Assembly: GCA_902792895.1 (NCBI GenBank)
Contig: CADBBK010000001.1
Coordinates: 186,001-250,000, forward strand
Length of the DNA: 64,000 bases
Direction: 5' to 3'
DNA from: an uncultured Bacteroidales bacterium
GTDB lineage: Bacteria; Bacteroidota; Bacteroidia; Bacteroidales; Muribaculaceae
Shown: piece after piece, positions 34,894 through 43,985 of the stretch
How positions within the stretch are numbered: the stretch's first letter is position 1
How the letters are laid out: each line of letters begins with the position of its first letter
Notes under the pieces: generated by a model
The model's database searches: none
The model's input: only the letters and a program-made list of their open reading frames with translations
What the model was told of the DNA's origin: nothing
Program-made: the position numbers and the translations under genes

Positions 34894-36402
34894 TTACTTC
34901 CAAGCAGGGTCGCTCTCATTCCAGCAGCGGTCGAGAGCTGTCACGGCATATTGCCACTTGCCCTTGCCGCCATCGGGCAGCACAAAGGTTGTCTCGCCCG
35001 TGATGGCAAGAATATCGGCGGGGTTGTCTAGATGCCCCTTCTTGCCCTTAGGATAGCGATAGATAACGTAGCGCACAGCCTGCTGCATCAAATCATCGGT
35101 ATCATGAGCACGCCAAGTGAGGCATTTCTTGCCGCCCACTTTCTGAATCTTAAGGTCATGAACACGGTGAGGCTTCTCATTATCCAACCATGTATAGGCA
35201 GGAATGAGCGCAGGATGACTCGTCTGATTGCCAGACAATGAGTCAAGCACACCATTGAAATTACTGGTGATGGAATATCCAGGCCACCAGGTGACACCAT
35301 GCACATCGTCCATCGCACGCTGCAGGCGCATCTTGTGGTCAAGTTGCGTGGGATTGCTCGTGTCACCGCCCTCATCGGCGATGTCACGATGAGACATCAC
35401 GTTGTTGACCGACTGGCCGTAGTACATGTGACGTCCGTTGGCATGATCGTTCCACCAGTGCATGAGCACGAGGTCGCTGGCACGCTGATGTTCCAGTTCC
35501 CAGTAGAGTTGGGGCACCATGTAATCCACCCAGCCTTCGGCAGTCCACTTGATGCAGTCGGCATAGAGCGCATCATAGCACTGCAAGCCATCGGTCTCGC
35601 TGCCGTCAGGGTCACTGGCCTTGTTGCGCCAGATGCCGAAGGGGCTGATGCCGAAACGCACCCATGGTTTCACCTCCTGGATTGTGTTGTGCAACTGCTC
35701 GATGAGCAGGTCCACGTTGTGGCGGCGCCAATCGCCAAGTTCCCACCCGAGGCCATACATATTATAGGAAGTGGTATCGGGAAACTCGGCGCCAGTCACT
35801 GGATAGGGATAAAAATAGTCATCCATGTGCAGGGCATCGATGTCATAGCGCTCAAGGATATCCCTGACAACCAAATCGATGAAGTCGCGGCTCTCGGGCA
35901 AGCCCGGATCGAAATACAACTTGCCGTCGGCATAATTCAGGAACCATTCGGGATGCTCATAATAGATGTGTCCTGGTGCAGGCTGGTCGTCCTTGCTGCT
36001 GGTCACGCGATAAGGGTTAATCCAGGCGTGCAGTTCCATGCCGTGCTTGTGAGACTGCTCAATCATGAACTGCAAGGGATCCCACACGGGCTCGGGGGCC
36101 TTACCCGGTTCACCCGTGAGCCATCGGGACCACGGCTCGATGTCACTCTGATAGGCGGCATCGGCCTGCGGACGGATTTGCCAAATGATTGCATTGCAGT
36201 TGGCCTGCTGGAGCAGGTCAAGTTGCCCGATGAGGTATTGACGTGTCTGCTCGGGCGACATCTGGGCATACTGTTTCTGCCCGATGATGTGCATCCATGC
36301 TCCACGGAACTCATGCTTGGGTGCAGTAGCAGGACTATCTTGGGCGACCATGCAACTCGTCATGGACACCAGCAAGAAAAACATAAAGAATAATCGTTTC
36401 AT
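34894..36402 (-). CDS. GHL10/DUF187 family glycosyl hydrolase-like protein, probable lipoprotein
   Basis: 502 residues of the glycosyl-hydrolase-like 10 (GHL10, DUF187) family. These are TIM-barrel proteins related to YngK and thought to cleave cell-wall or other polysaccharides. N-terminus MKRLFFMFFLLVSMTSC suggests a signal peptide with a lipobox Cys at 17, though the -3 residue (Met) is not ideal. FRGAWMHIIGQ, CNAIIWQIRPQADAAY, HAWINPYR, IDALHMDDYFYPYP (with candidate catalytic acids) and MVPQLYWELEH are the conserved barrel strands. A fibronectin-like C-terminal domain covers about 405-502. Last gene of a three-gene minus-strand set. Confidence 0.85.
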   Translation of the reverse strand: MKRLFFMFFLLVSMTSCMVAQDSPATAPKHEFRGAWMHIIGQKQYAQMSPEQTRQYLIGQLDLLQQANCNAIIWQIRPQADAAYQSDIEPWSRWLTGEPGKAPEPVWDPLQFMIEQSHKHGMELHAWINPYRVTSSKDDQPAPGHIYYEHPEWFLNYADGKLYFDPGLPESRDFIDLVVRDILERYDIDALHMDDYFYPYPVTGAEFPDTTSYNMYGLGWELGDWRRHNVDLLIEQLHNTIQEVKPWVRFGISPFGIWRNKASDPDGSETDGLQCYDALYADCIKWTAEGWVDYMVPQLYWELEHQRASDLVLMHWWNDHANGRHMYYGQSVNNVMSHRDIADEGGDTSNPTQLDHKMRLQRAMDDVHGVTWWPGYSITSNFNGVLDSLSGNQTSHPALIPAYTWLDNEKPHRVHDLKIQKVGGKKCLTWRAHDTDDLMQQAVRYVIYRYPKGKKGHLDNPADILAITGETTFVLPDGGKGKWQYAVTALDRCWNESDPAWK

Positions 36403-36449
36403 ATATGCTGGAGATTGGTTATGTTCAGAGATAATCGGTTAGCGCATGG

Positions 36450-37883
36450 TCATTCCTCATCGTCGTCGATGGGATACCACACGTAAGCACCCAGATCAAC
36501 TGAGCCATGTGCCAGTCGGTCGCGGCCATAGCGGTCGTAACGTGCTTCGGCAGTACACAAAGCGGGGTCGCCTTTGCCGATGGCATCGCTCTCGTTGCCC
36601 AGGCAATAATCGAACAAATGTTCGTCACGATCGGTCATGAAACACGGATCGCCCTCCCACACGCAGTTGATGAAGTGGGCGTCGTCATCACCGGCGCTCC
36701 TGAAGAGGCAGTAGCGCATGTAAACGTTGAAATTATCAAGCTTGCCCTCGTTGATTTCCTTAGAAAGGCCGCAAAGGATGCAGTTATCAAAGTTGGCATG
36801 TATCTTACCGACGGTGCCATCAGAGAACTCGACATCAAAGACGTTGACGATGGGAAGTGACGGCACAGCAAACAGATAGTAGTTTGCAAAGGTGCAATGG
36901 ACAGCCTCGACCTTACCGCCAGCGAAATAAGCCACCTCCTCGGCGGCGTCACTGATTTCGGTACCGATGGCCTGGACATAGCATGCTGCCGTCGCCAGAC
37001 AGGTCGAAGCCGAGTTGGTGAGGACGCAGTTCACGAGTTTGAGAGCGCAACGGGTTGTATCGCCATTGGCACTGCAATGCATGCCGATGGCACTGCCCCG
37101 CATGATGACATGCTTGAGCACGTTGCCCATCGTGGGCGGAGTGAAGATGACACCGCCCCACTGGCCTGACATGATGTCAAAACTGGTCTCTCCCACGATG
37201 CGGTCCAGACGGTCACCACGGAACACCACCGGAGCCTCGGCGGTGCCATTGGCCAACATTCGTCCAGCACATCGTATGGCCGCCTTGTCGTGGAACAACA
37301 ATGTCGTTCCGGCCTGGAGGCTCAAAGTCACTCCAGGAGCGACAAACAACGTGTCGTAAATCAGATAAGGCTTATCGGCACGCAGCAATGTGTTGTGGGA
37401 AATCGTGTCACCGTTGATGCGAATCACGTCCTGTCCCCAAGCCGACAGGAGAACGCTCTGAGACACGCCATTGGTCTCGAACAGCAAGCGGTCCTCAAGC
37501 AACGTGGGATCATCCTGCTCCATCTCGTCGAGACGGGCCTCGATAAAGATGAAAATCGAGTCATTGCCACGGATCTCGACATTATGGAACTCATCGCCAC
37601 GAATGCCATCGACATTGAGGTAAAAGTGTCCCTTGTCGGCCAAACCCGCCACCTTGATGGAGGAGATATTGATCTGCTTCTTGCTGCGGTTATAGACCAC
37701 CATCTGCTTGGTGGCCGTGCCCTGCAGCGTGATGACCGTGTCAAAGGCCACGGTGTCCATGTTAAAAGCCAGCACATCACTCGACGACGTGGTGAAACCG
37801 TCCTCGATACACGACGAGAACAGCACCGACATGGCCAGTGCGGCAGCAGCCATCCACAACAGGGAAATTCTTGTATGAGTCAT
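36450..37883 (-). CDS. lipoprotein with predicted right-handed beta-helix
   Basis: 477 residues. Signal peptide with lipobox LFSSC (lipid-anchored Cys25). After an N-terminal beta-sandwich-like part (about 40-170), the segment about 190-440 has the spaced hydrophobic/Asn pattern of a parallel beta-helix: YDTLFVAPGVTLSLQAGTTL, FDNCILCGLS, MRYCLFRSAG, FINCVWEG. The C-terminus SVDLGAYVW (SxDxGAY/F) is the usual close of choice-of-anchor-Q/beta-helix proteins in Bacteroidetes. Such proteins bind or cleave polysaccharides, but no catalytic set can be recognised. It lies 47 bases upstream of the GHL10 gene. Confidence 0.75.
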   Translation of the reverse strand: MTHTRISLLWMAAAALAMSVLFSSCIEDGFTTSSSDVLAFNMDTVAFDTVITLQGTATKQMVVYNRSKKQINISSIKVAGLADKGHFYLNVDGIRGDEFHNVEIRGNDSIFIFIEARLDEMEQDDPTLLEDRLLFETNGVSQSVLLSAWGQDVIRINGDTISHNTLLRADKPYLIYDTLFVAPGVTLSLQAGTTLLFHDKAAIRCAGRMLANGTAEAPVVFRGDRLDRIVGETSFDIMSGQWGGVIFTPPTMGNVLKHVIMRGSAIGMHCSANGDTTRCALKLVNCVLTNSASTCLATAACYVQAIGTEISDAAEEVAYFAGGKVEAVHCTFANYYLFAVPSLPIVNVFDVEFSDGTVGKIHANFDNCILCGLSKEINEGKLDNFNVYMRYCLFRSAGDDDAHFINCVWEGDPCFMTDRDEHLFDYCLGNESDAIGKGDPALCTAEARYDRYGRDRLAHGSVDLGAYVWYPIDDDEE

Positions 37884-37964
37884 TAGCGTGAAATATTCGT
37901 TGGTTGTCTATTTAATAATAGAACGAGAGAAGCGGCCGTTTAGTGTACAGAAAGGAGGTCTAGT

Positions 37965-39017
37965 TCAACGCTCAAACACTGCCACCAGCGGATAGTGGTC
38001 GCTCTCCCCTGCCTTGTCACGGTAGCAAGACAGCAACTTCAAGTCGCCACGATAAAGGATGTGGTCGATTTTCACATACAGGTGGTTGGTGTGGAAGGTG
38101 TAAAGCGGTCCAAATCCCGCTCCTGCCCAAGCATCACGCAGGTCGTCACCACAGACCGTGCGGTAGGCGAAGGAGCCGGGCGTGTCGTTCATGTCACCCA
38201 TCACCAGCACATCGCCTGTCGTCTCGTCCAGCAACTTACGCAATGCCGTGGCCTGACGGGCATGGGAACGGAAACCGCCGGTCAACTTGTGCATCACCGA
38301 TTTTGCGCGTTTTTTGCGGCCCGAAGGTTTATTCATTGAGTCAAGGATGCGTGTGTCATTGCCCGTGAAGCGCAAGGAACTCAAGTGCATGCTCACGACC
38401 GTGATGTCTCCACCAGGAGCCTCGACATTCCAGGCCTTAATGAAATAGCCCAGGGAATCGGACAACGCCGAAGACTTAATCTCGGTAAACGGGTACTTGG
38501 AAAGAATGCCCACGTCAAAGTGCCCCTTCTTGCGATAAGGGTACTTCTTGTACAGTTCCTTGAGCATGGGCTTGACCGTTGCTAGATGCTCATAGGAGAA
38601 ATAGACCGTTCCTTCCTGAATGGTCACGATATCGGCATCCTGGTCCAGGATGTAACGCATCGACTTATTAGCCCGTTTGTTGCCCTTCTCCCAATTGAAC
38701 TCCTTGACATTCATGGTCAGGACCTTCAAGGTCGTAGCCTCAGGGGCTGGCTTCGGGTTGCTAAGGTTGAACGGTGATATCTGCCGTAGCACCGGCCAGG
38801 AAAGCAGCAGCGCGCCCACCAGGATTGCTGCCGACCGCCATTGTCTGAAGACAGCCAATAGAGCCAGCAAGATGAGGGCAACCATGGCCACGACAGGGAG
38901 CACCAGCGTCGCCAGCGACGGCAATGACCAGATGGTGGGATCCACATGGCCGCCATAGGCCGAAAACAGCAGTGCGAAAGCAGCGATGACGGCAATCAGA
39001 TGGAATACATATTTCAT
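37965..39017 (-). CDS. membrane-anchored endonuclease/exonuclease/phosphatase family protein
   Basis: 350 residues. Three hydrophobic segments at the N-terminus (about 4-21, 36-57, 62-78), then an exonuclease-endonuclease-phosphatase (EEP) domain from about 97 to the end. Conserved residues: Asn in LTMNVKEFNW (N103), metal-binding Glu in IVTIQEGT (E135), VVSMHLSS, VMGDMNDTPGS and the C-terminal SDHYPLVAVF. All catalytic residues are present. The substrate could be nucleic acid or a phosphodiester lipid; the EEP domain presumably faces the periplasm given the anchor. Likely first gene of the set continuing with the beta-helix lipoprotein and GHL10 protein. Confidence 0.88.
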   Translation of the reverse strand: MKYVFHLIAVIAAFALLFSAYGGHVDPTIWSLPSLATLVLPVVAMVALILLALLAVFRQWRSAAILVGALLLSWPVLRQISPFNLSNPKPAPEATTLKVLTMNVKEFNWEKGNKRANKSMRYILDQDADIVTIQEGTVYFSYEHLATVKPMLKELYKKYPYRKKGHFDVGILSKYPFTEIKSSALSDSLGYFIKAWNVEAPGGDITVVSMHLSSLRFTGNDTRILDSMNKPSGRKKRAKSVMHKLTGGFRSHARQATALRKLLDETTGDVLVMGDMNDTPGSFAYRTVCGDDLRDAWAGAGFGPLYTFHTNHLYVKIDHILYRGDLKLLSCYRDKAGESDHYPLVAVFER

Positions 39018-39073
39018 ATCAGTAAAATAGTCAGTTTATCAATCATCAATCCTCCATGAAGAGCCAATCCAGG

Positions 39074-39106
39074 AAAGGAAAAGAAAACGGCCCTGCTGCG
39101 GACCGT
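39074..39106 (-). terminator. terminator at the end of the ACP/FkbH operon
   Basis: ACGGCCC (39087-39093) with GGACCGT (39100-39106), one wobble. On the minus strand TTTTCTTTTCC follows. It ends the minus-strand glycan/acyl locus. Confidence 0.65.
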
Positions 39107-39156
39107 CCAACTCTCAAAATTCCTGCATATAGCGCCCAAAGGAGATGTCGAGGCTG

Positions 39157-39381
39157 TCAAAGTTTGCCCTTGAGCATCTCGATGACACGCGCAAAATCGG
39201 TCATAGCACCGATTTCCTCAGGCTCCAGTTCGATGTCAAAAGCCTCTTCCAGCTCAGAGGCGAGCGTGAGGTGATGCAACGAGTCCCAGCGCTCACAATT
39301 CTTCTGAGAAGACTGTGTGGAGACGTCATCGGTCTCAAAGACTTCACGCATGATGGCTAATACTTGTTCTTCCAGATTCAT
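39157..39381 (-). CDS. acyl carrier protein 1, partner of the FkbH-type protein
   Basis: 74-residue stand-alone ACP, with an internal WDSL site for 4'-phosphopantetheine (Ser34 in CERWDSLHHL). MNLEEQVLAIMREVF is helix 1; the acidic ALASELEEAFDIELEPEEI-type segment is the recognition helix. Its ATG overlaps the FkbH stop (ATGA), so the two are translationally coupled. This strongly suggests it receives the three-carbon unit made by FkbH. It is distinct from the housekeeping FAS ACP in sequence. Last gene of the locus before a terminator. Confidence 0.9.
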   Translation of the reverse strand: MNLEEQVLAIMREVFETDDVSTQSSQKNCERWDSLHHLTLASELEEAFDIELEPEEIGAMTDFARVIEMLKGKL

Positions 39382-40970
39382 AAAACTCTGATATTATAAC
39401 AGTTCTTAATTTCAAAAACGCCGTCCAGTGCCAACTCGTAATGCTTGGAACCATCCTGTGATGTCGAGAGTAGCGAGAAACCCATGCGGTCATAAAAGTC
39501 GGCCGTCTGGGCATTCTTTGCCGTGGGCAGATAGTCGGCAGTCACCTTGCGGTAGCCGTCCAAGCGCAGCAGGTTGAGCATGGTCTTGACAAAGGCATCC
39601 TCGATGCCCTTGCCCAGGATGCGGCAACTGAGCAGCAAGGTGTCGATGTTCACCGTGGTGTCGTCAACCGGTTCCAAGAAGATGGTGGCCGTGATGCCAC
39701 TGTCACCGAAGCGGTCACTCACGTTCATGCAATAAACGTGCCAACCATTGTCGAGACGCTGCTGCACATCGGTCTCACTGTAGCGGCGTGTCGTCAGATT
39801 GAACTGGTTGGTCTTCTGAGTCATCTGGGCGATGCGCGGCAGGTTATGCTCATCGGCAGGCGCAATGTCCAGTCTCATGTCCAGGCTGTAAAGATAGCCC
39901 TCGAGGTCAGCAAATCGGCCCAGTTCAGCATTGCGCAGGGCGTTGGCATGATACTGTGCTGCCTTTGCACGGTCCTCATCGGTCACGGCATAGATGCGGA
40001 AGTATTTATCAACCAGCATCTTAAAGAATGGCATCAACTGGTAAGGTTTCTCCGGAAAATCGGGCACCTCGACCTGTGGCAGCAACTGCTTGACCAGTTC
40101 CCGCTCGGCGGGATTATCATCAATGAAGACCATACTGTCAAGGCCGATGTTGAGTTCCTCGGCAATGGCATTGATATTCGTCGCCTTGTCGAGCCAATTG
40201 ATGCGTAAGGCGCTGAAATGTTCACGTTTGAGTACCATGTTGGGGTTATTGTCCCATGCCTCGGCCACGTCACTCTCGTTATTCTTGCTGCAGATGGCAA
40301 GTATCACACCATTGTGAGCAAGTTGCAGCAACGAGCGCTGCCAATAGGTAAAGGCATTGCCCGGATAATCGCCGCCGATCTTGATGCCATTCGTGCCATC
40401 TTCTCCCAGAATTCCACCCCACAGGGTATTATCCAGGTCCAAAATGAGGCACTTCTTGCGCATCAGCGCCAATTCCTGCTCAACACGTTGCCACCATGTC
40501 TGGAAATCGTGTGCCAACTTGGGGTTGAGCAAGGTCTGCGACATGAGGTAGTACTTCCAGTTGATAAGCGACTGGGCATCATAGCGCGAAGTGAATTCGC
40601 TGAAATCCACCCATTTCACGCCTGGCCTCGAGGCGGACAAGGCAGTGATGCGGCGGTTAAAATCATCGATGGCCGTTGCCACCGCAGCGTCATTTCCCGT
40701 GAGACGCAGCGGGAACAAGTTGACCAGAGAGAATATCAAGAACGGCTTGGAGGCGTCGGCACTGGCCAGCACCAGGTCCAGTTGGTCGCTATAGGAGGCT
40801 ATCTCCTGGGCCAACTGCTCCCCATCGGCATTAACGGGCACCTGATAGAACCAGATGTAACGGTCCACATCGCCTGGCACCTGGCTGATGTCGCCATAGC
40901 CCGAATAGGTCATGCCGTCATAGCCAAGAAAAGGCTCAACCGTTTGATTGCGAAAGACAAACGTCTTCAT
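39378..40970 (-). CDS. FkbH-like HAD-IIIC family protein (glyceryl-ACP synthase type)
   Basis: 530 residues. FkbH-type enzymes take 1,3-bisphosphoglycerate, remove a phosphate and load the glyceryl group on an ACP, as in FK506-type and tetronate pathways. N-terminal SGNH-like region (about 1-165), HAD domain with the catalytic LDLDNTLWGGILGEDG (DLDNT at 178-182) and VFIDDNPAERE (motif with DD), then a GNAT-like C-terminal domain with RFGDSGITATIFL and MGFSLLST. All HAD residues are intact. Coupled to ACP1 by a 4-base overlap. Alternative: loading of another three-carbon acid, as in some capsule loci. Confidence 0.92.
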   Translation of the reverse strand: MKTFVFRNQTVEPFLGYDGMTYSGYGDISQVPGDVDRYIWFYQVPVNADGEQLAQEIASYSDQLDLVLASADASKPFLIFSLVNLFPLRLTGNDAAVATAIDDFNRRITALSASRPGVKWVDFSEFTSRYDAQSLINWKYYLMSQTLLNPKLAHDFQTWWQRVEQELALMRKKCLILDLDNTLWGGILGEDGTNGIKIGGDYPGNAFTYWQRSLLQLAHNGVILAICSKNNESDVAEAWDNNPNMVLKREHFSALRINWLDKATNINAIAEELNIGLDSMVFIDDNPAERELVKQLLPQVEVPDFPEKPYQLMPFFKMLVDKYFRIYAVTDEDRAKAAQYHANALRNAELGRFADLEGYLYSLDMRLDIAPADEHNLPRIAQMTQKTNQFNLTTRRYSETDVQQRLDNGWHVYCMNVSDRFGDSGITATIFLEPVDDTTVNIDTLLLSCRILGKGIEDAFVKTMLNLLRLDGYRKVTADYLPTAKNAQTADFYDRMGFSLLSTSQDGSKHYELALDGVFEIKNCYNIRVL

Positions 40971-40991
40971 TCAATAATGAATTTTGTAATC

Positions 40992-41990
40992 TTATCTAAT
41001 TAGACGATATACTCTGCTTAACCAGGCCCACAGGCGGGGATGCATCATCAGACGATGGATGATACCCCACTTGGCGCCAAAATAGTCGGCCTCGGGCCCC
41101 ACACAGGGAAAGGGGAACAAGCCCGCGGCCTTGATGTGTTCCACCACCTCATCGACACAGCCGCAGGTGAGCGCCTTGGTCATCGAGAAGAAGAGGTACA
41201 CATTGCGCAACCCCGGGACACTGGCAGGCACCTGATTGCCTGTAGAAACCTCATATTGCTTGATGATGCCGTCAATGATTTTTGCCGAGTCCACCTGGCT
41301 GAAGATGCGTCGGCGCAAGTGGTCGGGGTCGGGATTGTTCATCGCGCTGTCGCTACGCGTGACATAGCAATAGGGAGCGGCAACATCGTGGGCCATCCGC
41401 GGCGCATTGAGCAGGAAATCGGTGATAAGCGCTCCATCCTCGCACACAATGAGTGAAGTATTGAAACGCAGATGCCGTTGCTCCATGTAATCACGACGGA
41501 CAAGAAAGCGCCATACATAAGGCGTCAAGCGGTGCTCCCTCAGATAATCTATGCCCGAAGCCACAGATGATTGGACATCGCTCGATGGCAACTCGGTGCC
41601 GTCGGGTTCAATGCCATTGTAGTTGAACTGGAGCACATCGAGCCGCTCGTCAACAGCCCGCTGCACCAGCGGCGCCATCATGCCCGGTTCGAGATAGTCA
41701 TCACTATCAATGAACTGCACATAGAGGCCACGCGCATGATCGAGCGCCAGGTTACGCGCCGCACTTACACCCGCATTGGCCTGCGTGAGCAGGTGCACCT
41801 GAGGATGTTCGGCAGCAAATTCCTTGACCACTTCGCGACTGCCGTCGGTGGAACCGTCATCCACGACAAGCACCTCGTACTGATCGGGGTGCAGGCCTTG
41901 GTTTACAACTGATTGCAGACACTTGAGCACATAGCGCTCGGTGTTGTAAACTGGGATGATGTATGTGAGCAGGATGCTGTTATCGGTCAC
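40992..41990 (-). CDS. family 2 glycosyltransferase
   Basis: 332-residue GT-A enzyme. TYIIPVYNTERYVLKCLQSV (9-28), VVDDGSTDGS (about 42-51) and the metal-binding FIDSDDYLEPGMM (D-x-D-type) show an active nucleotide-sugar site. No membrane segment except a weakly hydrophobic C-terminus (LWAWLSRVYRLIR), which probably rests on the membrane. It overlaps the VOC gene by 4 bases and lies 21 bases before FkbH, so a sugar transfer step is encoded inside the acyl-building operon. Donor and acceptor are unknown. Confidence 0.9.
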   Translation of the reverse strand: MTDNSILLTYIIPVYNTERYVLKCLQSVVNQGLHPDQYEVLVVDDGSTDGSREVVKEFAAEHPQVHLLTQANAGVSAARNLALDHARGLYVQFIDSDDYLEPGMMAPLVQRAVDERLDVLQFNYNGIEPDGTELPSSDVQSSVASGIDYLREHRLTPYVWRFLVRRDYMEQRHLRFNTSLIVCEDGALITDFLLNAPRMAHDVAAPYCYVTRSDSAMNNPDPDHLRRRIFSQVDSAKIIDGIIKQYEVSTGNQVPASVPGLRNVYLFFSMTKALTCGCVDEVVEHIKAAGLFPFPCVGPEADYFGAKWGIIHRLMMHPRLWAWLSRVYRLIR

Positions 41991-42406
41991 GATGCGGACT
42001 GGACAAGTTCGATGAGTCCAGAATTCTTGTGAAACAGGAATGCCACCTGACGGTTATCAAGCGCACAGGCTGGCACTGGCCCGCTGACCAGCAGGAATCG
42101 CTGACGACGCAGTGCTGCAATAGTCTCCTCGATATCCTGCACCTCATAGCAGATGTGATAAGGTGTCACACCCACAGATGAGAGCGTGCGTGAAACGGGG
42201 TTGTCCTCGTCCAACGGCTCAAGCAGTTCCAAGCGCGGAGCTCCCGGCTTGTCGAGGAAGCACACGCGGACGTGCTGCAACGGATCATCGACCGTCGGAG
42301 CAGCACAGTAGCCCATCGAGAGATAAAACCCCACGGTCTTGGCTATCTCACGGCAGGCAATGCCGACGTGGTGAAACTTGAGCAGGCTATTGTCAATCTC
42401 CATCAA
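41987..42406 (-). CDS. VOC superfamily protein (glyoxalase/methylmalonyl-CoA epimerase-like)
   Basis: 139 residues, one vicinal-oxygen-chelate domain made of two beta-alpha-beta-beta-beta units. KFHHVGIACRE (His at 12-13), CFLDKPGAPRLELLEPL with a Glu in the metal position, TPYHICYEVQD with a second His, and GLIELVQ at the C-terminus give the H/E/H/E metal set of methylmalonyl-CoA epimerase-like proteins. In this context it may epimerise or rearrange an acyl-ACP/acyl-CoA intermediate (inference). A second Met codon lies directly after the first. The gene overlaps both neighbours by 4 bases (ATGA), so it is coupled to the ketosynthase and the glycosyltransferase. Confidence 0.85.
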   Translation of the reverse strand: MMEIDNSLLKFHHVGIACREIAKTVGFYLSMGYCAAPTVDDPLQHVRVCFLDKPGAPRLELLEPLDEDNPVSRTLSSVGVTPYHICYEVQDIEETIAALRRQRFLLVSGPVPACALDNRQVAFLFHKNSGLIELVQSAS

Positions 42407-43452
42407 TACTCAATGACGGGTGATACCTTGCAATCGTTCATCTGCATGAACGCGGAGCCCCAACTCAAGCCGGCACCGAAACCGCTCATCATCAGCGAGT
42501 GTTTCCCTTCCAGTTTACCGGCCAGTTCACTGGCGATGGTCAGTGGTATCGAAGCGCTGCTGGTGTTGCCGTACTTGTGGATGCAATAAGGCACTTGGGT
42601 AGATGTGATTTTGAGTTTCTTGACGAAGAAGTCCATCATGAAACGGTTAGCCTGGTGGAAAATCAGGTAATCCACGTCGTCGATGGTCTTGTCGGTCTCC
42701 TTGAGCACTTGCTTGATGCTCTTGGGCACCTTGCTGATGGCAAAGTTGAACACATCCATGCCATCCATGAACACCTCCAACTCATTGCGGATATTGCCAT
42801 CCTCACACTCCCGCTCAACACAGGACTCGGGAGTAATGGGATTGCGCATGCCGGCATTTATCTTGAGCGTGTTCTCGCCACTGCCGTCGGTGTTGAGCAT
42901 GAAAGTCGAGTCACCATAGTCTCCCCGCTCGACAAGCGTCGCTGTTCCCGCGTCGCCATAGAGTGGCCAATCCACCTTGTCACGGCGGTTGACAATCTTG
43001 GAGAAGGTCTCTCCATCGAGCAGCAGCACACGGTTAATGCCTTCCATCGACGCATAGGCAAACGCCGTGCTCAAAGCAAAGAGGTAGCCCGAGCAGCCCA
43101 GCGAGATGTCGAAGCACATCGTCTCGCGCGGCAGTCCCAAGCGGTGCTGCAACAGACACGAAGTGGCAGGAATGCGGTAATCAGGGGTCTGGCTCATGAA
43201 CAGGAGCACATCGATGCTCTCGGGTGCGATATCGTTGTCGGCCATTAACTGACAAGCCGCCTTGTAGCACAAGTCACTGGCAGTGACATCGGGGGCTGCA
43301 ATGCGGCGCTCGACAATGCCGATATTGTCGATTACTTTTTCTATCTCATCCTCGGGAATCAGGTATCCCAAGTCCTTGTTATAGTAGACATCGTGTGGCA
43401 CACAGGCACTCATTGCCTTGATGCCGACACCATGAAAAGTTATCTTAGCCAT
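42403..43452 (-). CDS. 3-oxoacyl-ACP synthase III family protein A
   Basis: 349-residue thiolase-fold ketosynthase of the FabH/KASIII family. Complete triad: Cys in ISLGCSGYLF (C120), His in IFHQANRFM (H266), Asn in KYGNTSSAS (N296). It differs from housekeeping FabH by the insertion AGMRNPITPESCVERE (about 200-215) and the phrase FMDGMDVFNFAI. Both recur in the second ketosynthase of this locus, so the two are paralogues. It probably condenses an acyl-CoA/ACP starter with an ACP-bound extender to build the acyl group of this locus. Overlaps the VOC gene (ATGA); the SSL-type ACP2 gene lies 134 bases upstream. Confidence 0.93.
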   Translation of the reverse strand: MAKITFHGVGIKAMSACVPHDVYYNKDLGYLIPEDEIEKVIDNIGIVERRIAAPDVTASDLCYKAACQLMADNDIAPESIDVLLFMSQTPDYRIPATSCLLQHRLGLPRETMCFDISLGCSGYLFALSTAFAYASMEGINRVLLLDGETFSKIVNRRDKVDWPLYGDAGTATLVERGDYGDSTFMLNTDGSGENTLKINAGMRNPITPESCVERECEDGNIRNELEVFMDGMDVFNFAISKVPKSIKQVLKETDKTIDDVDYLIFHQANRFMMDFFVKKLKITSTQVPYCIHKYGNTSSASIPLTIASELAGKLEGKHSLMMSGFGAGLSWGSAFMQMNDCKVSPVIEY

Positions 43453-43586
43453 ACTATCTTATACGATTAGTTGGTTTTTATGGTTACAGCAGAGATGACA
43501 GACAGTAGAGAAATGTTGTATACGACATCAACATGCCATGCGGTCCATCGACCGAGGCAGGTATCTTAATGACGTGTTATAAGGCG

Positions 43587-43820
43587 CTATTCAACCCTAG
43601 ACTTTACAATGTTGTACAGGTCCTCGACCGTGTTGCTGCTGCGGATATCATCACCGCGGAATTCAACATCATATTCCTCGTCAATCATAGCGATGACTGA
43701 CAAGGCAACCAGCGACGACCATTCTTCCACTTCCTTGAAATGGGTTGTGGCCTGTATAGTGTCGGGGTCTGTTTCGTCAAACAGATCCACGAAATTCTCT
43801 ATGAACTGATCTAGATTCAT
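43587..43820 (-). CDS. acyl carrier protein 2 (SSL-type)
   Basis: 77-residue ACP-like protein. The phosphopantetheine site reads EWSSLVAL, so the usual DSL Asp is Ser, while the attachment Ser (S36) remains. The framework MNLDQFIENFVDLFDETDPD and DEEYDVEF is nearly repeated in ACP4 at 50341, so they are paralogues. First gene of an operon continuing with ketosynthase A, VOC, GT2, FkbH and ACP1; a -7 box lies just upstream. It is likely pantetheinylated, but the D-to-S change should weaken contact with a standard holo-ACP synthase, so this is worth testing. Confidence 0.88.
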   Translation of the reverse strand: MNLDQFIENFVDLFDETDPDTIQATTHFKEVEEWSSLVALSVIAMIDEEYDVEFRGDDIRSSNTVEDLYNIVKSRVE

Positions 43821-43836
43821 TTCTAATTATATAACG

Positions 43837-43869
43837 CAAAAATACCTCAGATATTTTCACGGCCTGCAA
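43837..43869 (-). promoter_or_regulatory. promoter of the second acyl operon (ACP2 to ACP1)
   Basis: TATTTTTG on the minus strand at 43844-43837, 16 bases upstream of the ACP2 start; TTG at 43869-43867 gives a 22-base spacer, slightly long. A second -7-like box TAATTTTG is at 43874-43867. Confidence 0.45.
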
Positions 43870-43985
43870 AATTACATAAAAAAACTTAAATACAGACCAA
43901 GAAAGACAATATCTGTCAAAAATTAGTGGTTTTTGCGCATTCTTTCATCTTCGCACGGATTAACGCGAGGAGCGGACCTTTTGGC

